Positions 44,998 to 56,175 of a stretch of 64,000 nt of DNA are shown one piece after another. The stretch is taken from positions 533,656,971 to 533,720,970 of the forward strand of contig CM062297.1 in the NCBI GenBank assembly GCA_031216915.1, written 5' to 3'. Each line of letters opens with the position of its first letter. Within the stretch, counting starts at the first letter, position 1. This DNA comes from Pictodentalium vernedei (lineage: Eukaryota; Mollusca; Scaphopoda; Dentaliida; Dentaliidae). The position numbers and the translations under genes were made by a program. The notes below the pieces were generated by a model. It searched no databases. It saw only the letters and a program-made list of their open reading frames with translations, and was not told the DNA's origin.

Positions 44998-45913
44998 GTA
45001 ACGTATATGTTCCAATAAGACACTACCCATGGCCCAAAAACTACATCGTGAAACACGAGAGGCTTATTTACTGAACTTGTGATCTTTAAAAGTTGCCTTG
45101 TTCAAGGCAATATTTGGGATGGCCTGCACAAAACTGTTGTTCAAAAAAATTTTATTTGCAGGCTTGATTAGAGTATATAATAGCAAGGGGGTAAGTTCTG
45201 TAAGTGTGAATCTTGATCTGCGAGATATGGGCACACTTACCAGAAGAGGTTCTATTTTTAGTGACTCTCTCATGGACTTTGGGAACAAATTTGGTGAAAA
45301 TTTACATTGTTAGAGATCAATAAGTCAGCCATTGCTTTTGTATGCCCTCTTTCCACAAGTTCTTATATGCTATATCAGGACTGTGGAACCCTGTTAATTG
45401 AATAGCCACTTTGTAAGTGAAAATTATTCAATCAACAGTATTATTCAGTTAACAGGGATTTAGTTGCTTTCTTCTATTCTAGACATAAGCTGAACATTTT
45501 TTCTATTATATCTTGTTTAACAGAGTTCATGGAGCTCTGTCCAACGATATATAATATGTAATAAATTATATGCCTTTATTGAATGTATGGATGCCAGATA
45601 AGCCTGTAAACATGGGGAATTCTGTGATTGTGAAGATCATTTCTAGACATATTACAAGATTTGTTTTTATTAAATTAATAGGAGTTTACTCTGTAGCCTA
45701 TATGCAATTAACAGGGCAAATTTGTAATGAAGGTATGGTAAATAGACTGGTGTTGGGAAATTATATTCAGTTAACATAGTTATTAAGAGATATCCAGTTA
45801 AATGAGCTCTGCTGTACTACAAATGGATGTGTACGTCACACTTCCAGCTAGGTATAAATTATCACTGCAGTTGGGTATGCAAATCTACATCAACTTATCA
45901 ACTACATCAAATT

Positions 45914-46272
45914 TGGTTCTCCTCAGATCACCGAAGTTAAGCAATGTCGAGCCCGCTTAGTCCTTGGATGGGTGACCATCTGAGCAATCGATTTGGATTC
46001 CTGTGTTGTGTCCTTGGTCAAGGCACTTAACCCTGATTGTCCACATGGGGGCACGATGACGCCGTGTACTAAGGTATACTGCACATCGATGGTGCACATG
46101 TCTTCAACCAATCTAACCCTGCCTGTGCTGCAGTGCTGAGTTACGATGTTGAGGAGCTGGCAGCTGGTGGTTCTCTCCAGGTATTCCGGCTTCCTCCACC
46201 CATAAAACTGTCACCGACACGATATGACCTTGGCTGTTAAAGTGTCGTTAAACCTTAATAAATAAATAACGG
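45914..46272 (+). mobile_element. SINE with a 5S rRNA-derived head and 9-bp target duplication
   Basis: Flanked by CATCAAATT at 45905-45913 and 46273-46281. The head closely resembles 5S rRNA: GATCACCGAAGTTAAGCAAT, then GTCGAGCCCGCTTAGTCCTT and GGATGGGTGACCATCTG, covering the internal control elements (A box, intermediate element, C box). It then passes directly into the same body as the tRNA-headed SINE at 21477 (CTTGGTCAAGGCACTTAACC, GCCGTGTACTAAGG, ATGGTGCACATGTCTTCAAC) and an AATAAATAAATAA tail. The first about 30 bases of 5S are missing. It is a SINE3-type element. Confidence 0.92.
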
Positions 46273-46281
46273 CATCAAATT

Positions 46282-46363
46282 ATTTCTGGTCAGTGATTTG
46301 AATAACATCTCGAGCATCACTAATGCAAATGTGGCCAATTCATTGGGTAAAGGTTAAACAGTC
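46282..46363. mobile_element. Right part of a TTAA MITE that received the 5S SINE
   Basis: ATTCATTGGGTAAAGGTTAA closes the segment. The sequence on both sides of the SINE (ACATCAAATT/ATTTCTGG) joins into one unit once the SINE and one target copy are removed. Confidence 0.6.
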
Positions 46364-46397
46364 AATGACATTGTGCTATAATTCCATATTTCTATAG

Positions 46398-46812
46398 GCC
46401 AATAGTGAGGATATAAATTTCAGAGGGCCCTCATCTCCCCCTCCCCAGTTTGCAAATTAAGCAAACCCACTTACTTAGTTCACTCGTTATGAATTATATT
46501 TCTATCAAACAGGATATATGCTTGATTGGTTGAATGCTGGAAGCCCATATTTTGGCACCACTGGAAATGTTGGTGCCTCAGTTAAGGGCCTTCATATTCC
46601 AATATAAAGGCCAATAGTGAGGATATAAATTTGGGAGAGCCCTCATCTCCCCCTCGCCAGTCTGCAAATTAAGCAAACACACCTACTTAGTTCACTCGTT
46701 ATGATTTATATTTCTATCAAACAGGATATATGTTTGATTGGTTGAATGCTGGAAGCCCTTATTTGGGCACCACTGGAAATGCTGGTGCCTCAGTTAATGG
46801 CCTTCATATTCC
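46398..46812. repeat. About 210-bp tandem duplication
   Basis: GCCAATAGTGAGGATATAAA begins at 46398 and again at 46611. The units continue in parallel to CTTCATATTCC with few differences. Confidence 0.92.
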
Positions 46813-47589
46813 ATGGATATGCCTTATATTCTCTTGGAAGCAAACATTTTTTGTTTCTTTGGATTATCTTGTTACAATTTATTGGACAGTGCTTTTAGAC
46901 ACACTCCCAAATCATTTGCTCAAGCAAACCAGGTATGAACTGAATCTGATAACCAAAATGAACCTAACAACAGATGATGATCTTGTCTCCTAAATCAGAT
47001 CAGTTGATCTAATGGTGGACAAGAGATGACAACAGTGTTGCCTGGTAACTACTTTAAATGAGGCCTTGGTATTTAAGCTCACATACTTATTATTTTTTTT
47101 AAACATTTAGTATTCCTTTCCTTTCTTTGATGCAAGTATAATGTTATGCATGTCATTCAGGATTATTGAGACAATTAACATTAATTACAATGCCACTCAT
47201 AATGATAGTATGTAAGACTTGCTATCTTTGATTACCTACAGTTGGATGGATCAAAAAACAAAAACTTTAGTCCACAGGTTTTCCAAAACATCATAGGCCA
47301 AAATACTTCCTGTATTTAAAATATTAGAATCTACTTTTTTATTGGACATGTCAGTTGCTCAATATTTTCATCTATCATATGACTCGTCCGTTTTGTTCAC
47401 TTTAAAACATTTGATATTTTGCTTTCATATTAATCAGTGATAAATAAAGCCTTCCGTCGATTTCATTGGTCAGTTTCAAAACTAGACAATTTGATTGGCT
47501 GAACAAAATAAAACTGGGTCACATTTTCATAATTTGCAAAATTAGAGTTGGGAGCTTTCATTGGTCAATTTCAAAACTGGACAATTTGA
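46813..47589. other. Intron sequence with a decayed palindrome
   Basis: ATTTATTGGACAGTGCTTTT/AGACACACTCCCAAAT near 46880-46912 is a decayed relative of the palindrome at 29894. Two copies of a TTCATTGGTCA(G/A)TTTCAAAACT-like block lie at about 47461 and 47558. Nothing else was seen. Confidence 0.45.
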
Positions 47590-47706
47590 TTCCAATAAGA
47601 GGTCATAACCTATGTTTTGGAAGTAAAAAATGAAAATTTTTAGTTATACGAGGATGTTTTTTTCCAAGTGCCGACTCCAACTCAAGTTAGGTGATGGGTT
47701 AAAAAG
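47590..47706. mobile_element. Half of a TTAA MITE
   Basis: AAGAGGTCATAACCTATGTT with TGGAAGTAAAAAATGAAAAT and TTAGGTGATGGGTTAA on the right. The left half is missing. Confidence 0.6.
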
Positions 47707-47750
47707 TCATACCAAGTGGCTAATTTGTGCGTATGTGAGTCATATGATAA

Positions 47751-47903
47751 ATAGAATATGAAATGAGTGTTTTTCTCATATAATATTTATGAAACTCATC
47801 CGAATTTTCCGTTTGCGCTCGCCAGAGGCTCGCCAAAACGGAAAATTCTTAGACTTGTTTCATAAATATTATAAGAGAAAAACACTCATTCCATATCCTC
47901 TAT
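47751..47903. repeat. Palindrome with arms of about 65 bp
   Basis: GAATATGAAATGAGTGTTTT and ATAATATTTATGAAAC with ATTTTCCG on the left are mirrored on the right around CGCTCGCCAGAGGCTCG. Confidence 0.88.
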
Positions 47904-47989
47904 CTATTTTCTAAGCAAGATTCAGATTCATCAATTTTAAGTGCGCTCTTTTTTTAAATCTCAATATATTGTAAAAATAAAACTAGTTA

Positions 47990-49355
47990 CAGTACAGCCT
48001 ATAATAAAGTGGAAACTTGGTCACGGTAATAACGCGCTATTTGGGTGATATTTGCATCACATTCGTATCTGAATATCGCGATATTTTTATAATATTTTTA
48101 TAGGAATAACGTGTCAGTTAAGCGTGATTTGGCCGGTCGAATGCGCTAAGATGATGAAGCCTCAAAGAACAAGTTACAAACAGTACAAAGGTACATATTT
48201 AAAAACAACACATGATTAATTATTAACAGTAATCATTTCAGTTAAAGAAAGCACAATGAATTATTGAAGTCATATCAATGCTAAACTGTAAACAAACATA
48301 AACACTCAAATAATTGTTAACAACGATCATTTCAATGCAATTACAAAACGAACAAGTACACAAAGACATATTTTAATAAGCACGACGCTAAAAAACAATC
48401 CTGAAATTGAACACAGTATTTTCCTGTCAATTCATCAGTTCGTAGTGCTGGGTGGACGTATTCTTGCTTATGTGTATAAAGTTCTGGATAACTTTAAAAT
48501 ATTATGAAGGATTGAGAAGGATATTTTTCTCTGTGGAATTTATTTCAAATAAACTCCCCGTGGGAACCCCGGGAAGTAAGCAGCACTTGTTTACTGTGGT
48601 AAACCAGTTCTGCTTTACTAGTAAAATAGGACCCAGTCACCAATGCTTGGGGTGAAAGTCCTCTAAAATGGGCAACCTGTTGATCAACGATTGACTAAAG
48701 TTGACTTCATCTCCATGTTGTGTCACGATTAGCCATAGTGCATAACTATGTGACGTTAACCACCAACAAACAAACAAACAATTTCAAATAAACGTGTAAG
48801 TAGTTCATATTTTGTTAAAATTTATAATAGATATTTTAAAATGTGTCCAAAATATATCGCACACGTATTAATAATACAACTAAACTAATTTTGCTTTCAC
48901 AAATATTTCTGTTTCATTTTACATCATCCCAATTTGTGCTTGATATTGTCATTATTGAACGTGATAGTAACACTCCCCCACTCTCCCTTTGACTTTAACG
49001 ATTGAGAGCTTTATATTTATAAACGTTTAAACTGCAATTATGTAAACATACTCTCGAGGACACTCATGAAGCTGGGTAGGCCCAGGAAAATCTGAGCTTT
49101 AATTGCACCGACATCAACGAATACATTGACTACGTGAGTTCGTTTAACATAAAAAGCTTTACATGACTCAAATCATCCATGTTATTATCAGTATTAGCTC
49201 CTCTTCTTTTCATCCAAAAAATGACAAACGATAGTTATGAAAATATCGTGCCCCACGCGCGTTTGTCTTGCGATATTCTCCACAACATGTTGAAAATATC
49301 GCATTAATGCTATAGGAATATCGCCTAATGGTATACTTTGTTATAGGCTGTACTG
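47990..49355. mobile_element. 1.37-kb TA-flanked TIR element, non-autonomous
   Basis: Termini CAGTACAGCCTATAATAAAG and the reverse complement of CAGTACAGCCTATAACAAAG, flanked by TA (47988-47989 and 49356-49357). This suggests a Tc1/mariner- or pogo-type element. Subterminal GATATTC/ATATCGC motifs occur several times at each end. No transposase frame is present. A SINE tail with (CAAA)n lies inside at about 48695-48790. Confidence 0.8.
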
Positions 49356-49778
49356 TATATATGAGTTATTTGTGGACAAAATATAAGAGGTGATTAAAAA
49401 GTTTTGGAAAACTTTGAAATTGAACTCTGTTAAATAAGATATAATAGATTAAATGTCCACTATGGATGTAATAAGGCCAAATAGGTCTCTAGATAGGAGC
49501 AATCCAAACACTGCCAGAGTAACTCTTAGATAGATTAAACAATTTTTTAATTCAATTAACAGGAGTTTACTCTTTGATCTATATGCACTTAGCAGGTCAA
49601 ATTTGTGCTGAAGATATAAATGGTTTGGTGTTTGTAAAATAGGTGCAGTTGAAAGGGTTAGTCAGTTAAGATTCAGATTCAAGCCCCATTGTGAAGTTAG
49701 TGCCATTTGGTGATATAAGAGATATATAATTAAGAGGATTTAACTGTAATTGTAATTGAATCTGGCAATTTTTTCCAG

Positions 49779-49971
49779 CCTCAAGAGAATTACAATGAAT
49801 GGAGGCTTATCTACTTTATATCCTTCCTTCTGTTGGTTGGTTTCTTCGTTCTCAACATGTTTGTTGGAGTTGTTGTAGAAAACTTTCACAAGTGCAGAGA
49901 GAATCAAGAAAGAGAGGAAAGAGCTAAAAGGGAAGAGAAGAGAGCAGAGAAACTTGAAAAAAGGCGAAAGA
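49779..49971 (+). CDS. Cav3: T-type calcium channel exon: IIIS6 and start of III-IV linker
   Basis: The acceptor is TTTTTTCCAG. The exon has 64 codons plus one base to a GTGAGG donor (phase 1). It begins PQENYNEW. S6 is [20 protein letters not shown] with [11 protein letters not shown], the inner pore helix forming the gate. A highly charged helix follows ([20 protein letters not shown]), as in the proximal III-IV linker of Cav3. The frame stays open to a TGA at about 50003, so another donor (for example near 49995) or intron retention is possible; GTGAGG is the strongest candidate. Confidence 0.94.
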
Positions 49972-50430
49972 GTGAGGATGCAAATTGTACTGGTTGGTAT
50001 TGACACTGAGTCTGGCTACTCGGCAACAAGGCTTCTATACATAAGAGTGCAGTGAAGTAGTTCAATATAGGATAAAAAGAAATTTTAACTGTTGCATGAT
50101 GTCAAAGTTTTTGCAACACTTAACCAAATAACAAACATTTCTTGCTTTGTTTTTGCCCATATTTGAAAAGATCATAGCATATGGTTTTCCCATTTTATTG
50201 ATTAAAAAACTTTATCAAAATTAAAAACGATCATTCATGTAATTTCACACCAAAGGTTGTTTTCTTACCTGTAAATAAATGTACTGAATGAAGTCTTGTG
50301 GAAATGTTGAATTGTGCCTTGTTATTTTAGGATTCATTTATATTCATTTTCTTACCTGATGGAAATATTGAGTCAGCCTTCTGTACACTGATGTCAAAAT
50401 ACTGAAATTTCAAACATCAAGTCTTTCTGT
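49972..50430. other. Start of a channel intron
   Basis: No feature was recognised. The next coding exon (III-IV linker, domain IV) was not found anywhere up to 64000. Confidence 0.6.
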
Positions 50431-50439
50431 CAATGTAAC

Positions 50440-50950
50440 CAATTCAATCCTGTTTGACAGAGCTCACTGAGCTCTGTCAAACAGGATTGATCACCAGATA
50501 GTTGCATCTAAGCACTTAATTCTACGAACTGCACCTCAGAAGAAATCAGCGACAGTACTTGTCTTTTTCAAATTTCTCGGATGCCATAGAATTAAGAAAG
50601 GACGCTGGTTTTGTTTACATTGGCATGGTGGGGGTTCGAACCCACGCCGAGAGAGTTTCCTTCAGCACCAACCGCCTAGTGAAATTATACTGAACCACGC
50701 ACACCACTCGGCCACCGACAGACCCCAAAAAGGGAATGCTAGTTAATATATATACTTGCTTAACTAGCATTCCCTTTTTGGGGTCTGTTGGTGGCCGAGT
50801 GGTGTGCGTGGTTCAGTATAGTTTCGCTAGGCGGTTGGTGCCGAAGGAAACTCTCTTGGCGTGGGTTCGAACCCTCGCTATGCCAATGTAAACAGGATTG
50901 AATTGGTTAAAGTCTCAGAATGAGCCCTGTCAAATAGGATTTATTCATTG
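50440..50950. repeat. Nested palindromes: GACAGAGCTC family and inverted tRNA-like pair
   Basis: An AACCAATTCAATCCTGTTTG segment with the perfect palindrome GACAGAGCTCACTGAGCTCT (50457 onward) is followed at 50613-50893 by a 281-bp palindrome. Each of its arms holds a tRNA-like segment: GGTGGCCGAGTGGTGTGCG as an A box and GGGTTCGAACCC as a B box. The loop is TAGTTAATATATATACTTGC. It closes with CAGGATTGAATTGGTTAAAG, complementary to the left flank. No acceptor-stem pairing is evident, so these are not functional tRNA genes. Confidence 0.85.
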
Positions 50951-51290
50951 GGGTTTAATGACTCTTTCGACAGCCAGGATCACCTCGTGTTAGATAGTTT
51001 TACTGGTGGAGGAAGCCGGAATACCCAGAGAGAACCACCAAGCAACAGCAAGCAACTGTCAGACTCCCAAACATACTAACTCCACACATGCAGGGTTAGC
51101 ATTGGTTGAAGACAAGTGCACCATTGATGTGAGGTACACCTTAGTACACAGCACCACAATTCCCCCACATAGGCAATCAGGATTAAGTGTCTAACCGAAG
51201 CACAGAGTACAGTTATTCTTTGCATAGATCAAACTATGGACCTTTCGGTTTGAAATTGAATGCCATAACCACCGAGCTCTCTGTCAAATA
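50941..51290 (-). mobile_element. SINE, reverse orientation
   Basis: In reverse complement it shows the body blocks GGTTCTCTCTGGGTATTCCG and CAATGGTGCACTTGTCTTCA, and a tRNA-like head with GGTTATGGCATTCAATTTCA. It is diverged from the complete copy. Confidence 0.75.
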
Positions 51291-52968
51291 AGATTGAATT
51301 GGTTAAAGTCGCAGTTGCAGTATGGACAGAGTTAAGCTTGTAATTTCCTTATTTTTACATCAGTGTTCAGGGAGTTAATTTGGGTAAATAAATGTATCCA
51401 GAGTTTCATTGTTTGGACGAACTTTTGATGACATGCTGTCATGCCTTGAAAAAATTGTATATTAATGAAAATCTCAAGTTGCATCCTCTGTGCATCGAGG
51501 TTGTTTCACACTTGATGCGATGTTAAAGCTTGTGCTTGATGCAATGGAGTGATAGGTTATGTTGTTTTTTTCTGAATTTCAATTTTCGACACAGTTTAAT
51601 GACTCATTTTTTAGCCTTGATGTAAAACAAAGACATTCACTGCACTGAGACCAATGTGCAAATTGCAGAATATAATCACTGATTATAATTTTGATGCAAC
51701 AGATTGTTGTGACAAAATTATATTAATGTGATTCTGTGTTTCATATTGGTACTGGATTTGGTTTAATTATTTCTGGTTTTTAAAAGTGAGGCTCAAATTG
51801 GAGGCCTTAAACTGTTTAATTTCCAAACAGAAAAGAGAAATTGTTATATTAGTTATGGAGTGAACTTTATATCATTCCTGTACCTTTCATGTTTAGTCCT
51901 ATGATAATGATGATTTGAGGAGGCAGGTAGAAAACAACCATTCATTTGAATATATTCTCATAATGAAACAAATTAAGTGAATATTCAATTTTTTTATAAA
52001 ATAACAAAATATTACCTTTCTTTCAATATTTGATAAAAAGACCTTCAGCCTTGTTGTGGAGAAATTGTGCTGCAATTTTTATTTTACTCTCGAAAGGTAA
52101 CTATGGTTTGATGTTATTTTAAAATCTTTATTTCTTAGTTTAAAGCACTAGTATTTATTTATATATTTAGAATGATTCTTTATTTTTACCTTTAAACGTC
52201 TAACACCATTTAACATGATTTTCAGTAATAGTACTAGTTCCTTAGTGCATCATTTTAAACCCTCATCATTCCAATCAAATCATTTCTAAGATCTCAATCT
52301 TTTATATATTAGATGCATCTCTAGAATAGGAATCCATATGGTTTGGGAAACAGAACCTCCATCAACTTTTTTTCTATCATTAGGTCTCCTGAACAGGAGA
52401 TCTGATGAAAGAAGAAGAGTTCAATATGAGAGCTTTTTTCAAACTCAGTGTCTTGAATTTGCTGTTCTGCTTTGAAAATGCAGTTGCATTCCAACCAATT
52501 CAACTTGGGAACAAATAAAACAGAGGACTATGATAGGTGAAAGGATTTTGCAAACATGTTGGTGATTTGAAAATTTCCAAATCACTGCAACTTGAATTCA
52601 ATCAAATCATCAGAAAAGTTTAAAATCAAATTGAATATTTGAACTTTGTATGCCTCTACTGTTTTATTTTATATGGTTGACTGTGTCACAGTCAGAATAC
52701 TTTCATATTTTTTACTCAAAAGTTAGTAGCAGATTTTTATTTAGTGTCCCTTAGTGGCCCCTGATATATCACATGGAAAATAATTTTATGAACTAATACA
52801 ATTTAAAGCTATAGTAATTCACTGTGTACAGTCCATGTAAAAACCAAACGATTGAGTGAATTTATTGAATTTTAAAAAATTTTCAGACCTTTTGGCCGTG
52901 TTGTTCTATAGTCAAGTGTCACCTGCCTATTGAGGCAGATAATATTTGGCAAGAAAAAAATGATCAGG
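51291..52968. other. Non-coding sequence without recognised features
   Basis: Nothing recognised. Confidence 0.5.
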
Positions 52969-53355
52969 TTAGGCCTATAAAAAAAATTCTTGTTTCTCAG
53001 GCAATTTTTCCTTTATTTTATGATGAAGGCAAGAGGGTTTGTTTTTTTTTTCTTTGTTCATTCACAAAACATTTCTGAAAATGGTTGGAATCAGAAATTG
53101 ATCCACGTACACTATTATGTGGCAAACCAGTGTTTTCAGCAGTGAAAATATCCTACAATGTATTTGAAAATTTAACTAACTATATCTTATTTGATGGAGC
53201 TTTGTCAAGCAAGGTATAGTTGGTTAAATTTTCGTCCTACAAGTGCCAAATAGTGTCATAGAAGAGATTTCCAGGTGAAAAAAGGAGATGAGGCAGATTT
53301 TCTATGACGAGGGAGGTGCCTGAGAAACAAGAAAAAAATTTTTAATAGCCTTATA
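52969..53355. mobile_element. TIR MITE of the TTAGGCCTA family
   Basis: Left end TTAGGCCTATAA, then AAATTCTTGTTTCTCAGGCA. Right end GGTGCCTGAGAAACAAGAAA with TTTAATAGCCTTA. The terminal repeats are about 30 bp. Confidence 0.85.
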
Positions 53356-53456
53356 CAACATTTTCTTTTCTCCTTGTGATTATCTATATCACCAGTGTTG
53401 AAGCACCTGCTTTACAACATTATAGATGAGGCGCCTCAACTTTTGACTCCTGTGTG

Positions 53457-53591
53457 TTAACCCTTTACCTAACATGAAGGGTCATAACCTATGTTTTTGA
53501 GACAAAAAATAAAAAAAACAATAAAAATTAATTTGCGATTTTTGAGAATAGCGCTGGCCGGTTTTGGCCGTTACGTTAGGTAAAGGGTTAA
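53457..53591. mobile_element. TTAA MITE, 135-bp deletion copy
   Basis: TTAACCCTTTACCTAACATG at the left and GTTACGTTAGGTAAAGGG plus TTAA at the right. One palindrome half is deleted. Confidence 0.85.
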
Positions 53592-54423
53592 TATTCAGAG
53601 TATTATGAGATCAGAATTCTTTCTGATCCATTTTGATTTACACAAAGTGCACATCAAGCATGTTTATTACTTATTCATGTAAGATGCATTTAATTCCCAA
53701 ACAATTCTGAAAGTATTTTGATGATGACATTGCACTGTGATGGTTACAGCTTAGAAATCTTATCCAACAATTGTTTGTTTTAAAATACAATCAAGCACTT
53801 TTGGAAATAGTATAATAGCAAAAATGTAATGAATTAAAATCAGCCAGATATTTGTTTTGTATGGCTTGCACTTGGTTCCAGCAAAATACAACCGACTTGT
53901 ATGAATCGTTGATAATAAAACTATTTATCATCACTGTTGTCCAGTAAAACTTGCATTAGTCATTAAACTTTAAGTTTATTAATACAAGACTGAAATTTCA
54001 AGGCAAGATTCAGTAGTCATTGTTGTAAATGCCAGACAGTGAATAAGCTAGACATTTGTGTGTCTTCCCATTGACCTTTGCCAGATGTGTGGTTGCAGTT
54101 TGCTGTTTATGTAGCCTAGATACACGTGTCCTGCATTGCTTTATAAACTTAGGATATGTTGACAAAATGTGAATTTTTAAACAGACAAAAACAATAATAT
54201 TTAATTTAATAGTTTTTAAAAAGCCTCATCTTTTTTTGATATGTGGTTGTGTAATGTCTCCTTGTTTATATACATGAATTACCATTTTGTGGACATTCCA
54301 GTGCCAGGGGCCTCCATATAAAAAAAAATTTGACAAAAAATTTTGAAATGGTAGTCCTTCCTACATTTGTTGTTGAAATCTTTCCTAATAACACAACAGT
54401 ACATGAAAAGTGTTAATTTGTTT
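53592..54423. other. Non-coding sequence without recognised features
   Basis: Nothing recognised. Confidence 0.5.
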
Positions 54424-55370
54424 GATTGTTGGGGTTTAATGGCACGGCACATTCAACAGCCTGGGTCATATCATTTCGATCATTTTTAGGAGTGAGGAAG
54501 CCAATATTAGGGTCCTATGAAGCTTCGAGATTTCAATTCGATTTTGAATCTTATGTAGATATATGGTTCGATTTGAAATTGGCTGCCCAATTCATTTCCT
54601 CTCTTATCTTTTTCATAGAAGTATAGCTTGGTATCAGTCTTCTTCATCATCTCACAAAACGTATAGTTCAGATGGAAATCGACATAAATAATGTTGAAAG
54701 AAAAGACTGAGTGTAACTTCCACTACATTGACATAAATAACGTCAGTACTTATGCCACCAGCCATGCTAATTCCAATATCACTTATCCCTATCACTGTTA
54801 AATGCAAATTTAAGGTTTCCAAGCAATGTCGGCGATGAACTATAATATTCCAACTACCTCATCAAGGCATGTCTTCAACGAAGGCATGCCTTCCACGAAG
54901 GCATGCCTTGATGATGAAATGGGATTATTTTATCATTTGGGACTTGAGCCATCACAGTTAGAACAAATCGGGTTTATAGCACTCTCAAACCTCATCGGTC
55001 ATCTACAAGGTGCCATTGATTCGATTCGAGGTTCCATTCAGTTTCGAATAACAGACATGATTCGATTTGAGATTCGATTCGAATCGAAAATGTTTGATTC
55101 GCAGGACCCTAGCCAGAATACTTGGAGAAAACCTGTGAGCAGTGATGAGTAACTACTGTCATACTCTCAAACTTACTAATCGGATGCAAGAACAGTTACC
55201 AATTGAAGACAATGGACCCGTTATCATGCTGCATACTTTAGTCCTATGTGCTCCCTGTTGGGGTTAAGTGTTATGCAGAAGGACATATGGCAGATAACAT
55301 GGATTGGGTTTAACTTCTTGATATGAAGTCTGATGTGCTAACCAATGGTCTATTGTGCTCTTGAAAGGTT
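54424..55370 (-). mobile_element. SINE, reverse orientation, split by a hAT-like MITE
   Basis: The pieces 54424-54507 and 55112-55370 join into one reverse-orientation SINE: GGGGTTTAATGGC, GGAAGCC...AGAATACTTGGAG and CTGTTGGGGTTAAGTG. The interruption is the element at 54508-55111. Confidence 0.75.
54508..55111. mobile_element. 604-bp hAT-like MITE with 8-bp target duplication
   Basis: It begins TAGGGTCCTATGAAGC and ends GATTCGCAGGACCCTA. Flanks are GCCAATAT (54500-54507) and GCCAGAAT (55112-55119), an 8-bp duplication with two differences. The interior is rich in GATTCGA/TCGAATC motifs and has a small ACGAAGGCATGCCTT palindrome. The open frame inside has no known similarity. Confidence 0.78.
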
Positions 55371-55644
55371 TTGCTGTGAGATCTTTGCCCACTATTCAAA
55401 TATACAACTGTGATTAGAAGTAAACTGTTTTATTTCTTCTAATTTGTACAATTAATGCTTGATGTGTCTTGCGGTGTAGATTATATTACACAATTGAGTC
55501 AATATTTATAAGTTCTGAGTCATAAGTTGGTGGAAGCTTGAATTATTAGTTGATGCATCAGACTTCTGATTGAGATTTGACAAATAAAAATGACACATCT
55601 AGGCTCTGTTGAAAATGTGCTGGAAGCTCATATTTGGACATTTA

Positions 55645-56175
55645 ATCCTATATCCTTTGCCTAACTCAAATAACAGTAGATACATGCACACCAAACCAAA
55701 AAATTCTTGAATGACTATATATAGTTATTTTTGCCTAAATAGCAGAGCTTATGATACCCTCACTGGAATGCGCTCATTGGGCTTGTTCCATTGAGGTGTC
55801 GAAAGTTATGGGTTTTTTTATGCATCCGAAAAAAAATTTTGGGGGGCATGTAGTGTTTGTCATTTACATCCGTTTGTCCATCTGCTGTCTGTCAAGAAGA
55901 TTTTTGTGTCTGCTCCATAACTCTGAGATGCTTCATTGGATTTTGTTGACACTTGGCATACATGTTTCTTATGGTAGATGATGTGTCATGCACAAAATGT
56001 TTTTTTGTTTGATGGAGATCAAGGTCACAGTTCAAGGTCATTGCGATGTTCGGGGCATAATCACTTCCGAGTGACAATCTCTTGTTTTAGATGGAAAAAA
56101 ATAATAAAATTTGAAAGATGACTATTGTGAATAGTGCAGACTGGTTTTTGTCATTTCGTTGGGTAAAGGGTTATG
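55645..56175. mobile_element. TTAA-type MITE interrupted by a CCGTTTGTCC-type repeat
   Basis: The left end (ATCCTTTGCCTAACTC) and right end (CGTTGGGTAAAGGGTTA) belong to one MITE with core CCTCACTGGAATGCGCTCAT. The insert at about 55835-56088 contains ACATCCGTTTGTCCATCTGC and TCAAGGTCACAGTTCAAGGT, as in the 16200 and 41268 repeats. Confidence 0.7.

Noticed and set aside
45920-45985. Genuine 5S rRNA gene
   Set aside because: Only the internal part of 5S is present, it runs straight into a SINE body, and it has target duplications.
48452-48655. 67-codon open frame in the TA-flanked element as a transposase remnant
   Set aside because: No DDE-like or DNA-binding motif is visible and the frame is short.
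50765-50890. Functional tRNA gene with GGCCGAGTGG and GGGTTCGAACCC
   Set aside because: The acceptor ends do not pair and the spacing does not fit a tRNA fold; it is one arm of a palindrome.
51898-51927. Possible 30-nt micro-exon between GTTTAG and GTAGAA
   Set aside because: In phase 1 it contains a TGA, and no Cav3 linker similarity was seen.
54826-55152. 108-codon open frame
   Set aside because: It lies across the hAT-like MITE and into the SINE; no protein similarity.
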